A stretch of DNA of 64,000 nucleotides, from contig NZ_JNIR01000001.1 of NCBI RefSeq assembly GCF_000702605.1, positions 2,666,001-2,730,000 on the forward strand, in the 5' to 3' direction. The position numbers were made by a program, and so were the translations under genes. Source of the DNA: Exiguobacterium acetylicum DSM 20416 (lineage in GTDB: Bacteria; Bacillota; Bacilli; Exiguobacteriales; Exiguobacteriaceae). Positions within the stretch are counted from its first letter, which is position 1, and every line of letters starts with the position of its first letter. Under the pieces are notes generated by a model, which saw nothing but the letters and a program-made list of their open reading frames with translations, had not been told where the DNA came from and ran no database searches. Of this stretch, positions 18,241 through 26,857 are shown one piece after another.

Positions 18241-18762
18241 TCACCAGTGTTCGACGGTTTGCCGCGTATCTGCGCACCACTGTTCAAAGTCAGACTGATG
18301 CGTCAGCGACAGGAAACGTCGTTTGCCGAGTCGCCGATCGAGACGTGCGATGCCACGGATGAAAGGGTGTGGATGAACGAGCGCTTGTTCAAACGCAAGG
18401 TTTGGGTACTGCAACAAGTCCTGTTGCATCTCGTAGTTCGCTACGTATCCGTCCTGTTCGACCTGTCGTTCGATCTCAGCGGATAACGCATGCGACTGCT
18501 TCAACCAGTCGGACTGCCATAATTCTCGGAAGGATGTTTCTGGTTTATCCGGTAACTGTGCAGCTTGTAATGCATAACGCCGCTCGACTTCTCGCTCGAA
18601 GTGAAAGTCGTCTGCTCCGAGAATCTCTTCTCCGTCAAACGTCACCCAGACGCGACTAGGACTATCTTGAATCCGGTAGGCAGCTGCATGAAAAGCAATC
18701 CGTCCCTGTAACGACGGGGCGAGCAGTTGCTCGACCCGTTTTTTGATGATGGAAAACTGCAA
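18241..18762 (-). CDS. SF0329-family protein of unknown function
   Basis: 173-aa soluble protein. The layout GRIAFHAAAYR...SRVWVTFDGEEIL near the N-terminus and FIRGIARLDRRLGKRRF near the C-terminus matches, from memory, the uncharacterised SF0329 family of Bacillales. No catalytic motif is apparent. ATG ending at 18762. It lies 31 nt downstream of the GH3 gene on the same strand with no terminator between, so it may be the last gene of the glycosidase operon. Confidence 0.7.
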   Translation of the reverse strand: MQFSIIKKRVEQLLAPSLQGRIAFHAAAYRIQDSPSRVWVTFDGEEILGADDFHFEREVERRYALQAAQLPDKPETSFRELWQSDWLKQSHALSAEIERQVEQDGYVANYEMQQDLLQYPNLAFEQALVHPHPFIRGIARLDRRLGKRRFLSLTHQSDFEQWCADTRQTVEHW

Positions 18763-18793
18763 GCGATCCGTCCTTTCCGTCCGACTAATGTGA

Positions 18794-21553
18794 TTAGCCG
18801 TTCTTCATATGAAACGATTCCGCAAGCGTGAACGTCAACTCTTTTAACTCCAGACCACCGAGTGCAAAGTAGAGTTTTAAATAGTTGTGCGGATTGAAGA
18901 CGAAGACGTCCTTCGTCTGGCTGACCCATTCACCGTTCGTTCCGTTGAAGGTGAAGGTCGCGACCGGCATGTTGTTCGCAAATAGTGTCACCGGCATCTG
19001 TGCCAGTTCGCCGGCATTCGAACGTGCCGTCAACGTGACCTGGTACATTCCTGTCTCTTCCGCCGTGACAGCGAAGACGTGACTGCTTCCTGTCGTCGTC
19101 ACGACGTCCGTTAACGGGAAGGCATCTCCGCTGACGAGACGTTGGTGCGAGACAGCTTGATCTTCGAGTGTCTCTTCTTCGACCGGTGCCCCGAGGACAT
19201 CAATCGATGTTGCTGTTCCCATCACACGGTCCATGACTGGTGAACGCAACAGGAACTGACAGATGTTCGCGGCACTGCGCAGTAACTCGGAACGTCGAAG
19301 TGTTCCGTCGGCGAGAGCCGTCAACGTATCATCCTCGAATGGATTCGTTCCCGGTTCACCGACGACCATGTAGAGATCGTTTTGCGAACGGACCATCGTC
19401 GCCGTTTGTTGACGGTTTGCTTCCAAACCTTCGGCGTTGATTTTCGCCCACCAATCAGTCATGACGATCCCTTCAAAGCCCCACTCATCGCGCAAGATGC
19501 GTGTGTTCTGATCGTACAAGCCGGCAGTCCAGATCCCATTGACGGCACCATACGTCGTCATGATCGAGTAGGCTTTCCCGTCTTTGACGGCCATCTCGAA
19601 CCCTTTCAGGTACAACTCACGCAACGCCCGTTCTGACACAATCGAATCCAGATCATGCCGGTGGAATTCTTGGTTGTTGGCACTGAAGTGTTTCAACGTT
19701 CCTGTCACACCAACCCGATGCATCCCGTCGAGTTGTGCCACTGCCATTTTTCCAGTCAGATACGAATCTTCCGAGAAATACTCGAAGTTCCGTCCGTTGA
19801 GTGGATGACGATGGAGGTTCATCCCAGGTCCAAGCAACGTATCAATCTCGTTCTTTCGTAACTCAAGACCTGTCATCTCAAATAGATCGGCGATCAACGT
19901 CGTGTTGAACGTCGAGGCAAGCAACGTTCCGTTCGGTAACGAGAAGGCTTTCGTTCCGATGTCCATCCGGATCCCAGACGGACCATCTGCGCAACAGCCT
20001 GCTGGAATGCCAAGTGCTTCGAGTTCTGTCGTCACGCCACCAAAAGCGCCCGCTGTTCCTGGTGTGACGCGCGGTGAGTTCATCCCTTCCCCCCGAACGA
20101 TTGCTGCAAGATCCGTATCCGTCAATTGATCGAGGAACGTCTCGAGCGTGACGCGCTCTTCTTTGACGTCGCGTAACTTCCAACCGGCATCTTCTGTCTG
20201 CGTCTGTTCAACGGGACGCTCCTGTTGACGACGTTGTTCCGGATCGATCGTCCGCATTGGTGTTGCTTCATATGTCACTGTATATCCCGTTTCGGTCGCT
20301 TGCGGTTTGATGCGTTCAAACGCCGTCACCGGTGCCATGTTCTCGGTTAAGACATCCGTGACGTCAAGCGTCTCGACGGAATGGCTCACAACTGGAACCG
20401 CCGACCGGACGTCCGTTCCGAGATACAGCTGATACGCGCCAGGTTCGACAACATAAGAAGATTTATGCCCGGTGACGCCACTATCGTCATAACTCGCAAA
20501 CGAGGCGAACGGTACGATGAGTGTGAGAGACTCTTGTTCGCCTGGTGCGAGTTCTTTTGTCTTGCCGAACGTAACGAGTTGACGCGTCGGGTTCCCGAGT
20601 TGTCCTTGTGGTTTCTCAAGGTATCCTTGTACGACTTCCTTCCCGCTCATCTGCCCGGTATTCGTCACTGTCGCTGTAACCACCCAGGCGTCTGCTGACG
20701 TCGTCACGTCTGTCGTAAGGTTGAACGACGTATACGATAATCCATACCCGAACGGATACAAGACCGCTTCCGGTGCGAACGTCTCGAAGTAACGGTACCC
20801 GACATAGATGTCTTCTTGATACAACGCGCGATCGGCATGACCGAAGTATGGTGTCGACGGATAATCATCGAGTGAATGAACGATCGTATCCGGTAGTTTC
20901 CCAGACGGCGAGACGCGGCCGAGCAAGAGATCACTCAGTCCAGTTCCGCCTTCCATTCCTCCTTGCCACGCGTAGAGAATAGCACTTGGCGCCGTCTCTT
21001 CGACCCAGCGCATATCGATGATGTTCCCGACGTTCAAGACGACGACAGTTTGTTTGAAGTGTGTCGTCACGAGTCGGAGCATCTCCCGTTCCGTCTCCGT
21101 TAAAAAATAACTCCCTGGATCCGCTGTATTGTCGCGGTCTTCCCCAGCCGTACGACCAATCATGATCAAGGCAACATCGGAGTCAAGCGCTGCTTGCTGA
21201 ACGAGTGTCGCGTCAAGCGGCATCTCTTCTTGCGACCACGGCTCGGCTGCCCAGCCTTCACCTTGGTCAAACGGATGGTCTTCAAGCCACGTCTCGTACG
21301 CCTTGAGGACGTCTGCATTCAGCGTTACGTCTTCGCGTAGCATATCGAGCGGACTGACGACGTTCGTGACGTTGACCATTCCGCCTGATCCCGTACCGCT
21401 TTTATAGTAGTTGAACTGATTACGTCCGAAGACAGCGACCGTCGATGCGGGTTGTAACGGGAGCACACCATCATTTTGTAAGAGGACCGCCCCTTCCGCG
21501 ACGGTTTGTCGAGCGAGTTTTGTATAGGCTTGCCAATCGAGCGTGTATGTCAT
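18794..21553 (-). CDS. glycoside hydrolase family 3, reversed domain order
   Basis: GH3 enzyme (919 aa), probably a beta-glucosidase or related exo-glycosidase; no signal peptide, so cytoplasmic. The usual C-terminal alpha/beta sandwich comes first (residues about 1-250, with TAGEDRDNT, the region of the acid/base in this family). A fibronectin-III-like domain follows (about 275-395), and the (beta/alpha)8 barrel comes last (about 490-780), with KHFSANNQE and the nucleophile Asp700 in IVMTDWWAK. The last 120 residues form a further beta-sandwich, perhaps carbohydrate binding. ATG ending at 21553 with aaaggtgg upstream. The esterase gene is 16 nt upstream in the same operon. Confidence 0.9.
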   Translation of the reverse strand: MTYTLDWQAYTKLARQTVAEGAVLLQNDGVLPLQPASTVAVFGRNQFNYYKSGTGSGGMVNVTNVVSPLDMLREDVTLNADVLKAYETWLEDHPFDQGEGWAAEPWSQEEMPLDATLVQQAALDSDVALIMIGRTAGEDRDNTADPGSYFLTETEREMLRLVTTHFKQTVVVLNVGNIIDMRWVEETAPSAILYAWQGGMEGGTGLSDLLLGRVSPSGKLPDTIVHSLDDYPSTPYFGHADRALYQEDIYVGYRYFETFAPEAVLYPFGYGLSYTSFNLTTDVTTSADAWVVTATVTNTGQMSGKEVVQGYLEKPQGQLGNPTRQLVTFGKTKELAPGEQESLTLIVPFASFASYDDSGVTGHKSSYVVEPGAYQLYLGTDVRSAVPVVSHSVETLDVTDVLTENMAPVTAFERIKPQATETGYTVTYEATPMRTIDPEQRRQQERPVEQTQTEDAGWKLRDVKEERVTLETFLDQLTDTDLAAIVRGEGMNSPRVTPGTAGAFGGVTTELEALGIPAGCCADGPSGIRMDIGTKAFSLPNGTLLASTFNTTLIADLFEMTGLELRKNEIDTLLGPGMNLHRHPLNGRNFEYFSEDSYLTGKMAVAQLDGMHRVGVTGTLKHFSANNQEFHRHDLDSIVSERALRELYLKGFEMAVKDGKAYSIMTTYGAVNGIWTAGLYDQNTRILRDEWGFEGIVMTDWWAKINAEGLEANRQQTATMVRSQNDLYMVVGEPGTNPFEDDTLTALADGTLRRSELLRSAANICQFLLRSPVMDRVMGTATSIDVLGAPVEEETLEDQAVSHQRLVSGDAFPLTDVVTTTGSSHVFAVTAEETGMYQVTLTARSNAGELAQMPVTLFANNMPVATFTFNGTNGEWVSQTKDVFVFNPHNYLKLYFALGGLELKELTFTLAESFHMKNG

Positions 21554-21569
21554 GCGTCATCCACCTTTG

Positions 21570-22649
21570 TTAGTTAGTTTGAGAAAAAAGTCGTTTTAAG
21601 TCTTTCGCGATTTCGTCTAAGCTGTCCTCGGCTTGCGGATACAGACCGAGTTTATCAAGAAAGGCATGTTCCATCCCGCGGTACTGGAGATAACGAGTCT
21701 TGACGCCGGCGCGTGCGAGCTTTTTCGCATACGCTTCCCCTTCAAGACGTAAGTAATCAAACTCTCCTGTAATGACGAGTGCCTCTGGTAGATCATCGAG
21801 CGTAGCGAATAACGGAGAAATCCTCGGATCCTTTGCGCCACTTGTTTGAACGTACCATTGCTCGAGGACACCTTCTTCATCTTGCAGCGACAAAATGATC
21901 CGTTCGAGTAGCTCCGATTCCGTTTGTCGGTCATACGCTTCAATCGTCCAGTCATATTCCGAATTCGGATGTTCACCGACATTGACGACCGGATAATACA
22001 AGACTTGATAGCGGATATACGGCGTCGGACGCTCGCGGTCGAGCAAACAACAGACCGTCGCTAAGTTCCCACCGGCACTATCACCGGCGACAGCGATCGC
22101 ACCTGAATCAATCCCAAGTCGATCAGCGTGTTCGACTGCCCAATCGATCGCTGCATGACAATCCTCAAGTCCTGTCGGAAACGGATGCTCGGGTGCTAAT
22201 CGATAACCAACTGACAAGACGGCGACGTTCCCCTTATCGGCTAATGCCTTACATGGGTTCTCGACCGTCTCGAGCGTACCACCGAAAAAACCACCGCCAT
22301 GGAAATAGACGACGAGCGGGAGCGGACGTGCCGCTTCCGGACGATACAGCCGTGCTTCGATCGTGGTACCGGGTCTTGGGATCGCAAAGACGTCTGTTGC
22401 AATCTGTCGGGTCGTCACGTCTTCGTTGTTCCAACCCATGCCAGCACGCGCCAATTCAACTGGCGACGCCCCTTCTGGAATCGAGACCGATGGACGCTGC
22501 GTGAGAATGACCTCTCGGACACGCGGATCGAGTGTTCCCGGGGTCGAGACGTCAGGAATTGCCTTATCGACGATTTCAAGTCCGTCTTGATGAATCGATG
22601 AACAATTTCGTAACGTTCGTAGCAAATCTTGCATCGATGCGGTAGACAA
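21570..22649 (-). CDS. alpha/beta hydrolase of the hormone-sensitive-lipase type
   Basis: Esterase (359 aa) with the HSL-family oxyanion motif VVYFHGGGFFGG, nucleophile serine in VAGDSAGGNLA, acid in ITGEFDYLRLEG and histidine in YRGMEHAFLD. The start chosen is a TTG at 22649, which has agaaaggaag 7 nt upstream. The frame remains open to 22673, where another TTG would place the ribosome site inside the coding region; an ATG at 22634 is too far from it. Being paired with the GH3 gene suggests removal of acyl groups from plant-type oligosaccharides, an inference. Confidence 0.86.
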   Translation of the reverse strand: MSTASMQDLLRTLRNCSSIHQDGLEIVDKAIPDVSTPGTLDPRVREVILTQRPSVSIPEGASPVELARAGMGWNNEDVTTRQIATDVFAIPRPGTTIEARLYRPEAARPLPLVVYFHGGGFFGGTLETVENPCKALADKGNVAVLSVGYRLAPEHPFPTGLEDCHAAIDWAVEHADRLGIDSGAIAVAGDSAGGNLATVCCLLDRERPTPYIRYQVLYYPVVNVGEHPNSEYDWTIEAYDRQTESELLERIILSLQDEEGVLEQWYVQTSGAKDPRISPLFATLDDLPEALVITGEFDYLRLEGEAYAKKLARAGVKTRYLQYRGMEHAFLDKLGLYPQAEDSLDEIAKDLKRLFSQTN

Positions 22650-22676
22650 GTGGATCGCTTCCTTTCTGTTCAAACT

Positions 22677-22700
22677 GTTATCGAAAGCGCTTTCGATAAC
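22677..22700 (-). promoter_or_regulatory. 24-bp perfect palindrome, LacI-family-type operator
   Basis: The sequence GTTATCGAAAGC is followed at once by its reverse complement, a perfect 24-bp palindrome just upstream of the esterase-GH3 genes. The core GAAAGCGCTTTC with a central CG is typical of LacI/GalR-family operators and resembles a CcpA cre site, though the flanking bases do not fit cre exactly. Its position between a possible promoter (TTGCTT-17-TATATT on this strand further upstream) and the start codon suits repression. Confidence 0.7.
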
Positions 22701-22791
22701 GGTTAAAAAAATTTCGAATGCTCTTTTTTCAAAAAAGAGACCGCTTACATCACAATATACCTGTCTTTGACAGGAGAAGCAAATGTTTCAC

Positions 22792-22824
22792 CTAAAAAAA
22801 TCAGCGCAGTCACCTGCGCTGATC
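22792..22824 (-). terminator. terminator of the DUF4317 gene
   Basis: Stem TCAGCGCAG / CTGCGCTGA with a 4-nt loop (22801-22822), followed on the minus strand by a run of seven T. Confidence 0.9.
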
Positions 22825-22825
22825 C

Positions 22826-24013
22826 TCATCGTAATTGTTCTTGTGAAACGATCGTAAAACCATCGATGACCGTGTCTTCCTCAACCTCGATCAACAGGCA
22901 GCGTTTGCCTTGGTAGTTGACTTGTTTGACGTACTTCAAGTCTTGCGGACTGATCGCGATATTTGCGACCTTCGTATTGATTTTAATCGATTTCGCTTCA
23001 TAGTTCGGGACGATGTTACTCGCTTTCATCTCGTATGTCGGATCGTCAACGACCGTCTTGAACGCTCGTTCGACTTGTTCCGTGCTGACGTCTTCGACAC
23101 CACTTGCCTTGAGGACACGCTCGACTTCCTGGACGTCGAGCATCGGTACTTCTTCCTCATCCTGATCCTCTTCGACGACGATCAACTGGTTAATGTTTTC
23201 ATAGACACCGGCTAACGTCTTTGTATCCATCGATTCACCGACGACCGATTTGACGATCTCCTCGAAGATCGCTTTATCTTCATCTGCCGTGACGATCGGT
23301 TGACCGTTCAAGACATTTTCAAGGAAGCCGAAATCCGGTTTATTCGGTTTGCCTGCCGCATACAAGACATGATTAACGTCTGCTGCGTTGTCGGTAAAGG
23401 TCGGGAAGAGAAATCCACCGATCGGCGACGCCAGTTTGATGACCGGATTGATGAATAAGTTCGACTTGAATTCGCGTTCGACAAAATCAAAGACGAGCGA
23501 TTGTTTCGGTAACTCCGTCAAGTTAAGGCTACCGAGGATGAACGGCGTCGTATAGACGTCGTCATTTGGATCGATCTCTGTCTCATCCGCTTGGCGTTTC
23601 GTCGTTTTATAGTATTGTCCGCGAATGAACGTGACGACGAGGTCATTCTCGTACTGGACGTCCTGAACCATCTTCAACGCCATCGTCTGCATCTGTTCGA
23701 CCCAGTCCTCCGGCTCTTCCGCATACAGTCCTTCATAAAGGAGCTGCTGTGTGTGACCCTTCTCTCCTTCTTCCGGATGCGTGAACTTGACCTCGAACAG
23801 CTTGACGTCGAGTTTTCCACCTAATACTTTCTTGAAGTTCGCGAGGAACAGCTCCTGTTGTTCCGGATCAAGCAATGGAAACGGTCGGGCTTCCTCATGA
23901 TAGATTTCGCTCGTCTCTTTTCGGATATAGACGTTGTAGATTTCATGGATTTTTAGTAAATCGGCATCCATCTTGAAGTGACGACGGATGTCGGCGATGT
24001 CTTTTTTATTCAT
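22826..24013 (-). CDS. DUF4317 domain protein
   Basis: 395-aa soluble, acidic protein beginning MNKKDIADIRRHFK, the typical opening of DUF4317 proteins of Firmicutes, and containing the family stretches YNVYIRKETSEIYHEE and NVLNGQPIVTADEDKAIFEE. No enzymatic motif is recognised and the role is unknown. ATG ending at 24013 with gaggagctg upstream. Transcribed alone, with its own terminator. Confidence 0.82.
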   Translation of the reverse strand: MNKKDIADIRRHFKMDADLLKIHEIYNVYIRKETSEIYHEEARPFPLLDPEQQELFLANFKKVLGGKLDVKLFEVKFTHPEEGEKGHTQQLLYEGLYAEEPEDWVEQMQTMALKMVQDVQYENDLVVTFIRGQYYKTTKRQADETEIDPNDDVYTTPFILGSLNLTELPKQSLVFDFVEREFKSNLFINPVIKLASPIGGFLFPTFTDNAADVNHVLYAAGKPNKPDFGFLENVLNGQPIVTADEDKAIFEEIVKSVVGESMDTKTLAGVYENINQLIVVEEDQDEEEVPMLDVQEVERVLKASGVEDVSTEQVERAFKTVVDDPTYEMKASNIVPNYEAKSIKINTKVANIAISPQDLKYVKQVNYQGKRCLLIEVEEDTVIDGFTIVSQEQLR

Positions 24014-24095
24014 GCATACCAGCTCCTCGAATCATTAAAATCCTGCTTCCTGAAAAGCGTACCATATGCGAGATGACCCGACATCTTTTAGAAAA

Positions 24096-24293
24096 TCAAT
24101 GCGCACGGAACGAATACGCGCGTGTGACAGGATTAACGATCTCATATTCATATTCCTGGTGGGCAGCGCGAGCTTGCGCGATGCAATTATCTAGTTCTTT
24201 TGTGTTGAAATAACGTTGTGCTTCCATCAACGTGCCACTTACGACTAAAAAGATACCAAACACGATCAACCATCCTCTGATTCGTTCGTTCAT
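24096..24293 (-). CDS. small single-span membrane protein
   Basis: 65-aa protein with one N-terminal transmembrane helix (RGWLIVFGIFLVVSGTLMEA) and a hydrophilic tail containing one cysteine. Family not recognised. The ATG at 24293 has aaaggggac 8 nt upstream; a GTG further 5' lacks a ribosome site. Given the small size this could be a real small protein or chance, but the ribosome site and the helix favour a gene. Confidence 0.6.
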   Translation of the reverse strand: MNERIRGWLIVFGIFLVVSGTLMEAQRYFNTKELDNCIAQARAAHQEYEYEIVNPVTRAYSFRAH

Positions 24294-24473
24294 GATGTAG
24301 TCCCCTTTCTTCTCCACCTAAATCCTAACATCAGACCCTTTTATATAATGACAAAAATTTTATTTTAATAACATTTACACGATATTTATTTTCTCCTAAA
24401 TAAGTGATGCCATACTAAAAATTGTGAAGGGTGTCTTCACATCATCTCGTCTCATACATAGGAGGAATGACAC

Positions 24474-25106
24474 GTGTTCAAAGCCATCAAGTCCATCGTC
24501 ATCACTACGCTCGTCTGCCTGACCGCTTTCCAATTCGATACGACGTCTGTTTCCGCATTACCGTCGGGTATCTCGTCGAAAGCGACGGCCCAGTCTCAAC
24601 TCGATGCCTTAACTGTTAAAACAGAAGGCAGCATGACCGGTTATTCGCGTGATTTGTTCCCGCACTGGAGCAGTCAAGGAGGCGGCTGTGATACACGACA
24701 AGTCGTCTTAAAACGTGACGCTGATTCATATGTCGGATCGTGCCCCGTTACATCTGGTTCTTGGTATAGTTACTATGACGGACTGACATTCACGAATCCG
24801 TCTGACCTCGACATCGATCATGTCGTACCGCTTGCGGAAGCATGGCGCTCAGGAGCAAGCAGCTGGACGACAACGACTCGTCAAGCATTCGCAAACGATT
24901 TAACAGGTCCGCAATTGATCGCTGTCTCTGCAAGCTCGAACCGTTCAAAAGGGGATCAGGATCCGTCGACATGGAAGCCGACACGGGCAGGTGCGAGCTG
25001 CGCTTACTCGAAGATGTGGATCAATACGAAGAGTCGTTGGAACCTCAGCTTACAATCAAGTGAAAAAACTGCCTTACAGACGATGTTGAACACATGTACA
25101 TACTAA
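24474..25106 (+). CDS. secreted HNH-type nuclease (DUF1524-like)
   Basis: 210-aa secreted protein. The signal peptide runs to about residue 28 (cleavage after SVSA). The nuclease core is SDLDIDHVVPLAEAWRSGAS, in which Asp-His-Val forms the beta-beta-alpha metal site, followed by AFANDLTGPQLIAVSASSNRSKGDQDPSTW, whose Asn and Lys-Gly-Asp pattern matches extracellular nucleases of the GmrSD C-terminal (DUF1524) type. Four cysteines (GGGCDTR, GSCPV, GASCAY, NTCTY) probably form disulfides. GTG start at 24474 with aggagga 6 nt upstream. Likely degrades extracellular DNA or RNA. Confidence 0.86.
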   Translation: MFKAIKSIVITTLVCLTAFQFDTTSVSALPSGISSKATAQSQLDALTVKTEGSMTGYSRDLFPHWSSQGGGCDTRQVVLKRDADSYVGSCPVTSGSWYSYYDGLTFTNPSDLDIDHVVPLAEAWRSGASSWTTTTRQAFANDLTGPQLIAVSASSNRSKGDQDPSTWKPTRAGASCAYSKMWINTKSRWNLSLQSSEKTALQTMLNTCTY

Positions 25107-25121
25107 AAAGGAGTCGATTCG

Positions 25122-25361
25122 ATGGAAACGAAAACCTCTACTTTTACCGCTACACATGGTGTCATGACGCAAGAAGTCGGTGTCATCAGCGGTGAACTCG
25201 AACTCCGGACGACCTGTCAGGAGAACGGGACGTTGGAATTGGAGATTGCTTACGTCGGGGCGATAGACGTCTATACGTTACCCGGCAGTTACCGTGTCCA
25301 TGACGTTCGGGATCATGACGTCATCCATCAGATGCTCGTCAATGTACTAGAGCGAACATAA
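25122..25361 (+). CDS. small protein behind the secreted nuclease
   Basis: 79-aa protein of unknown family, no signal peptide or membrane segment. It begins 15 nt after the nuclease stop with aaaaggag 9 nt upstream, so it is very likely co-transcribed. The sequence is rich in beta-type stretches (GVISGELELRTTC, GTLELEIAYVGAIDVYTL). An inhibitor of the nuclease is possible by position alone; nothing in the sequence proves it. Confidence 0.6.
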   Translation: METKTSTFTATHGVMTQEVGVISGELELRTTCQENGTLELEIAYVGAIDVYTLPGSYRVHDVRDHDVIHQMLVNVLERT

Positions 25362-25773
25362 TGGAGAAGCCAGTATTTAATCAATATTAGTTACTTACAC
25401 AATTACATAATCGAAATAGTAACCTCTATTTTCTAAAGCAATACTAATAGTTAAATTTAAATCTTAGTCACAACAAGAACAAATTTTTAAAGTATTATAA
25501 AATATAAAAAAATCACAACGAACTTCTCTTTTTGAGATATCTAAGTTTTAAAATTTGTTGAGAATGTTCTCATGTTCAAATTAAAATTGACGAGAATTTT
25601 CACAATCCTTTAAATAAATTAAAATCTAATATTTCCCATACTTTTGATTCTCTAGTGAAAATAAATTAAACGGCTTGATTCCCTTAGAAATAGAGACTCA
25701 AGCCGTTTAAAAGTTATTATCAAATTTCTTTTAACATTATTCAAAAGAATTATTTTATTAAATGTAAATTAAA
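25362..25773. other. AT-rich gene-free stretch at the left edge of the island
   Basis: 412 bp without a credible gene. Base composition falls abruptly after 25370 to well under one-third GC. It contains one notable structure, the inverted repeat at 25666-25710. No insertion-sequence ends, att-like duplication or promoter could be recognised. Confidence 0.7.
25666..25710 (-). terminator. inverted repeat, probable terminator of the island operon
   Basis: Perfect 13-bp arms TTAAACGGCTTGA and TCAAGCCGTTTAA separated by 19 nt. It stands 63 bp beyond the stop of the minus-strand membrane-protein gene and is followed on that strand by TTTATTTTC. The long loop is unusual for a terminator, so an element end is an alternative. 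Confidence 0.55.
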
Positions 25774-26832
25774 TTAGCTATCAAAATCCATTGTTACTAT
25801 TTGTTTTTCAAATTTCACTAAAATTTCTTGGAAATTAGAATGAATTTGATCTTTACATAATAAAATTAATTCCTGTTGCTTTTCTTCATCAAGTGAAAGA
25901 AATAGTTCATCGAATCCTAGGCTTTTAAAAATACCATTAACTGCACCAAACGAACCTAGTACTCCAGAATAAGTTGTCACTTTTAAATTATCTTTTGTAG
26001 ATTGAGTTAAATCATGTTGAGGAAGTGAAGCTAATCTAAAATCGTATATAATTTCTTGTATTAATTTCAATAATTTTTTCGAATTATCTTTTTTTAAGGG
26101 TTTATCGTTGAAAGATTTGATAAATATTAGTCTACAATAAAAAAATAATTTAGGATAGGAAGGCAAAGACTTAAAATCATTTGATAAATATTTATGAAGA
26201 TTTTCTTCTGTAATGTATTTATCTCTTTCAACACTATCGTTATTTTCAGCACTAGTATTTAAATTAGTTAAATAATTTGAACTAGTATCTTCTTTTATTT
26301 CAGTTAAAGAGATTAAAGAAATATTCATTTTTTCTAACATCTCTTCATGATACTTGAAGCCTTTTACTGCCACTTCTAATAAAGTTGATGCTTTACTCAT
26401 ATTATCCACAGACTCTTTTACTACGTCTATATTTACTTTATTTGTTAATTCATCTAATTTTTCGGTTGCTTGAGATACTTTTTGAGAAGATAAATCACCA
26501 GAAAAAGTTTGATAAAGAGTAAATAAGATTGCAATTATAGCTAATATTATAGAAATAATAGTTCCCGCGAAACTCCAATGACTAATTACCTCATTCTGAT
26601 CTTTATAATAATATGTAAAATTTAAAATAGAAAATGATAGTATAAAAATAAACCAGTATACTAAATCTCTTTTACTGATAATTTGAGAAGAATTGATATT
26701 TTTAGATGTATCTGAAGATTCTTTATTAGCTTTAAAAATCAAGAAGCAAATTATTATCAATAAAATATTTAACAGTAAATAAATTGAAAATAAAGTGATT
26801 AAATCAGTTTTTAAACTTACATTAAAGTTCAT
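25774..26832 (-). CDS. three-helix membrane protein with coiled coil, unknown function
   Basis: 352 aa, not recognised. Three hydrophobic segments lie at about residues 11-34, 57-76 and 87-110. They are followed by a predicted coiled coil (about 112-200; SQATEKLDELTNKVNIDVVK) and a soluble C-terminal domain (about 210-350) with YPKLFFYCRLIFIKSF and GSFGAVNGIFKSLGFDELF. ATG ending at 26832 with gaggag 11 nt upstream, 25 nt after the stop of the preceding gene. Very AT-rich compared with the flanks (one 60-base line counted by hand gave 18 percent GC), pointing to horizontal acquisition. The build of membrane anchor, coiled coil and soluble domain suits an effector or sensor, without proof. Confidence 0.72.
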   Translation of the reverse strand: MNFNVSLKTDLITLFSIYLLLNILLIIICFLIFKANKESSDTSKNINSSQIISKRDLVYWFIFILSFSILNFTYYYKDQNEVISHWSFAGTIISIILAIIAILFTLYQTFSGDLSSQKVSQATEKLDELTNKVNIDVVKESVDNMSKASTLLEVAVKGFKYHEEMLEKMNISLISLTEIKEDTSSNYLTNLNTSAENNDSVERDKYITEENLHKYLSNDFKSLPSYPKLFFYCRLIFIKSFNDKPLKKDNSKKLLKLIQEIIYDFRLASLPQHDLTQSTKDNLKVTTYSGVLGSFGAVNGIFKSLGFDELFLSLDEEKQQELILLCKDQIHSNFQEILVKFEKQIVTMDFDS

Positions 26833-26857
26833 TTTTCACAAAACTCCTCATGGAATC

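Noticed and set aside
22719-22737. A/T-rich hairpin CTCTTTTTT-c-AAAAAAGAG as a terminator
   Set aside because: The preceding gene already has a strong terminator at 22792-22824, and this hairpin lies in the leader of the esterase gene without a following T-run of its own.
25362-25480. A second copy of the rlmH attachment core at the far side of the island
   Set aside because: No match to TATCATAAGTGA or its complement could be seen; the shared TATTTAAT near both edges is too short to mean anything.
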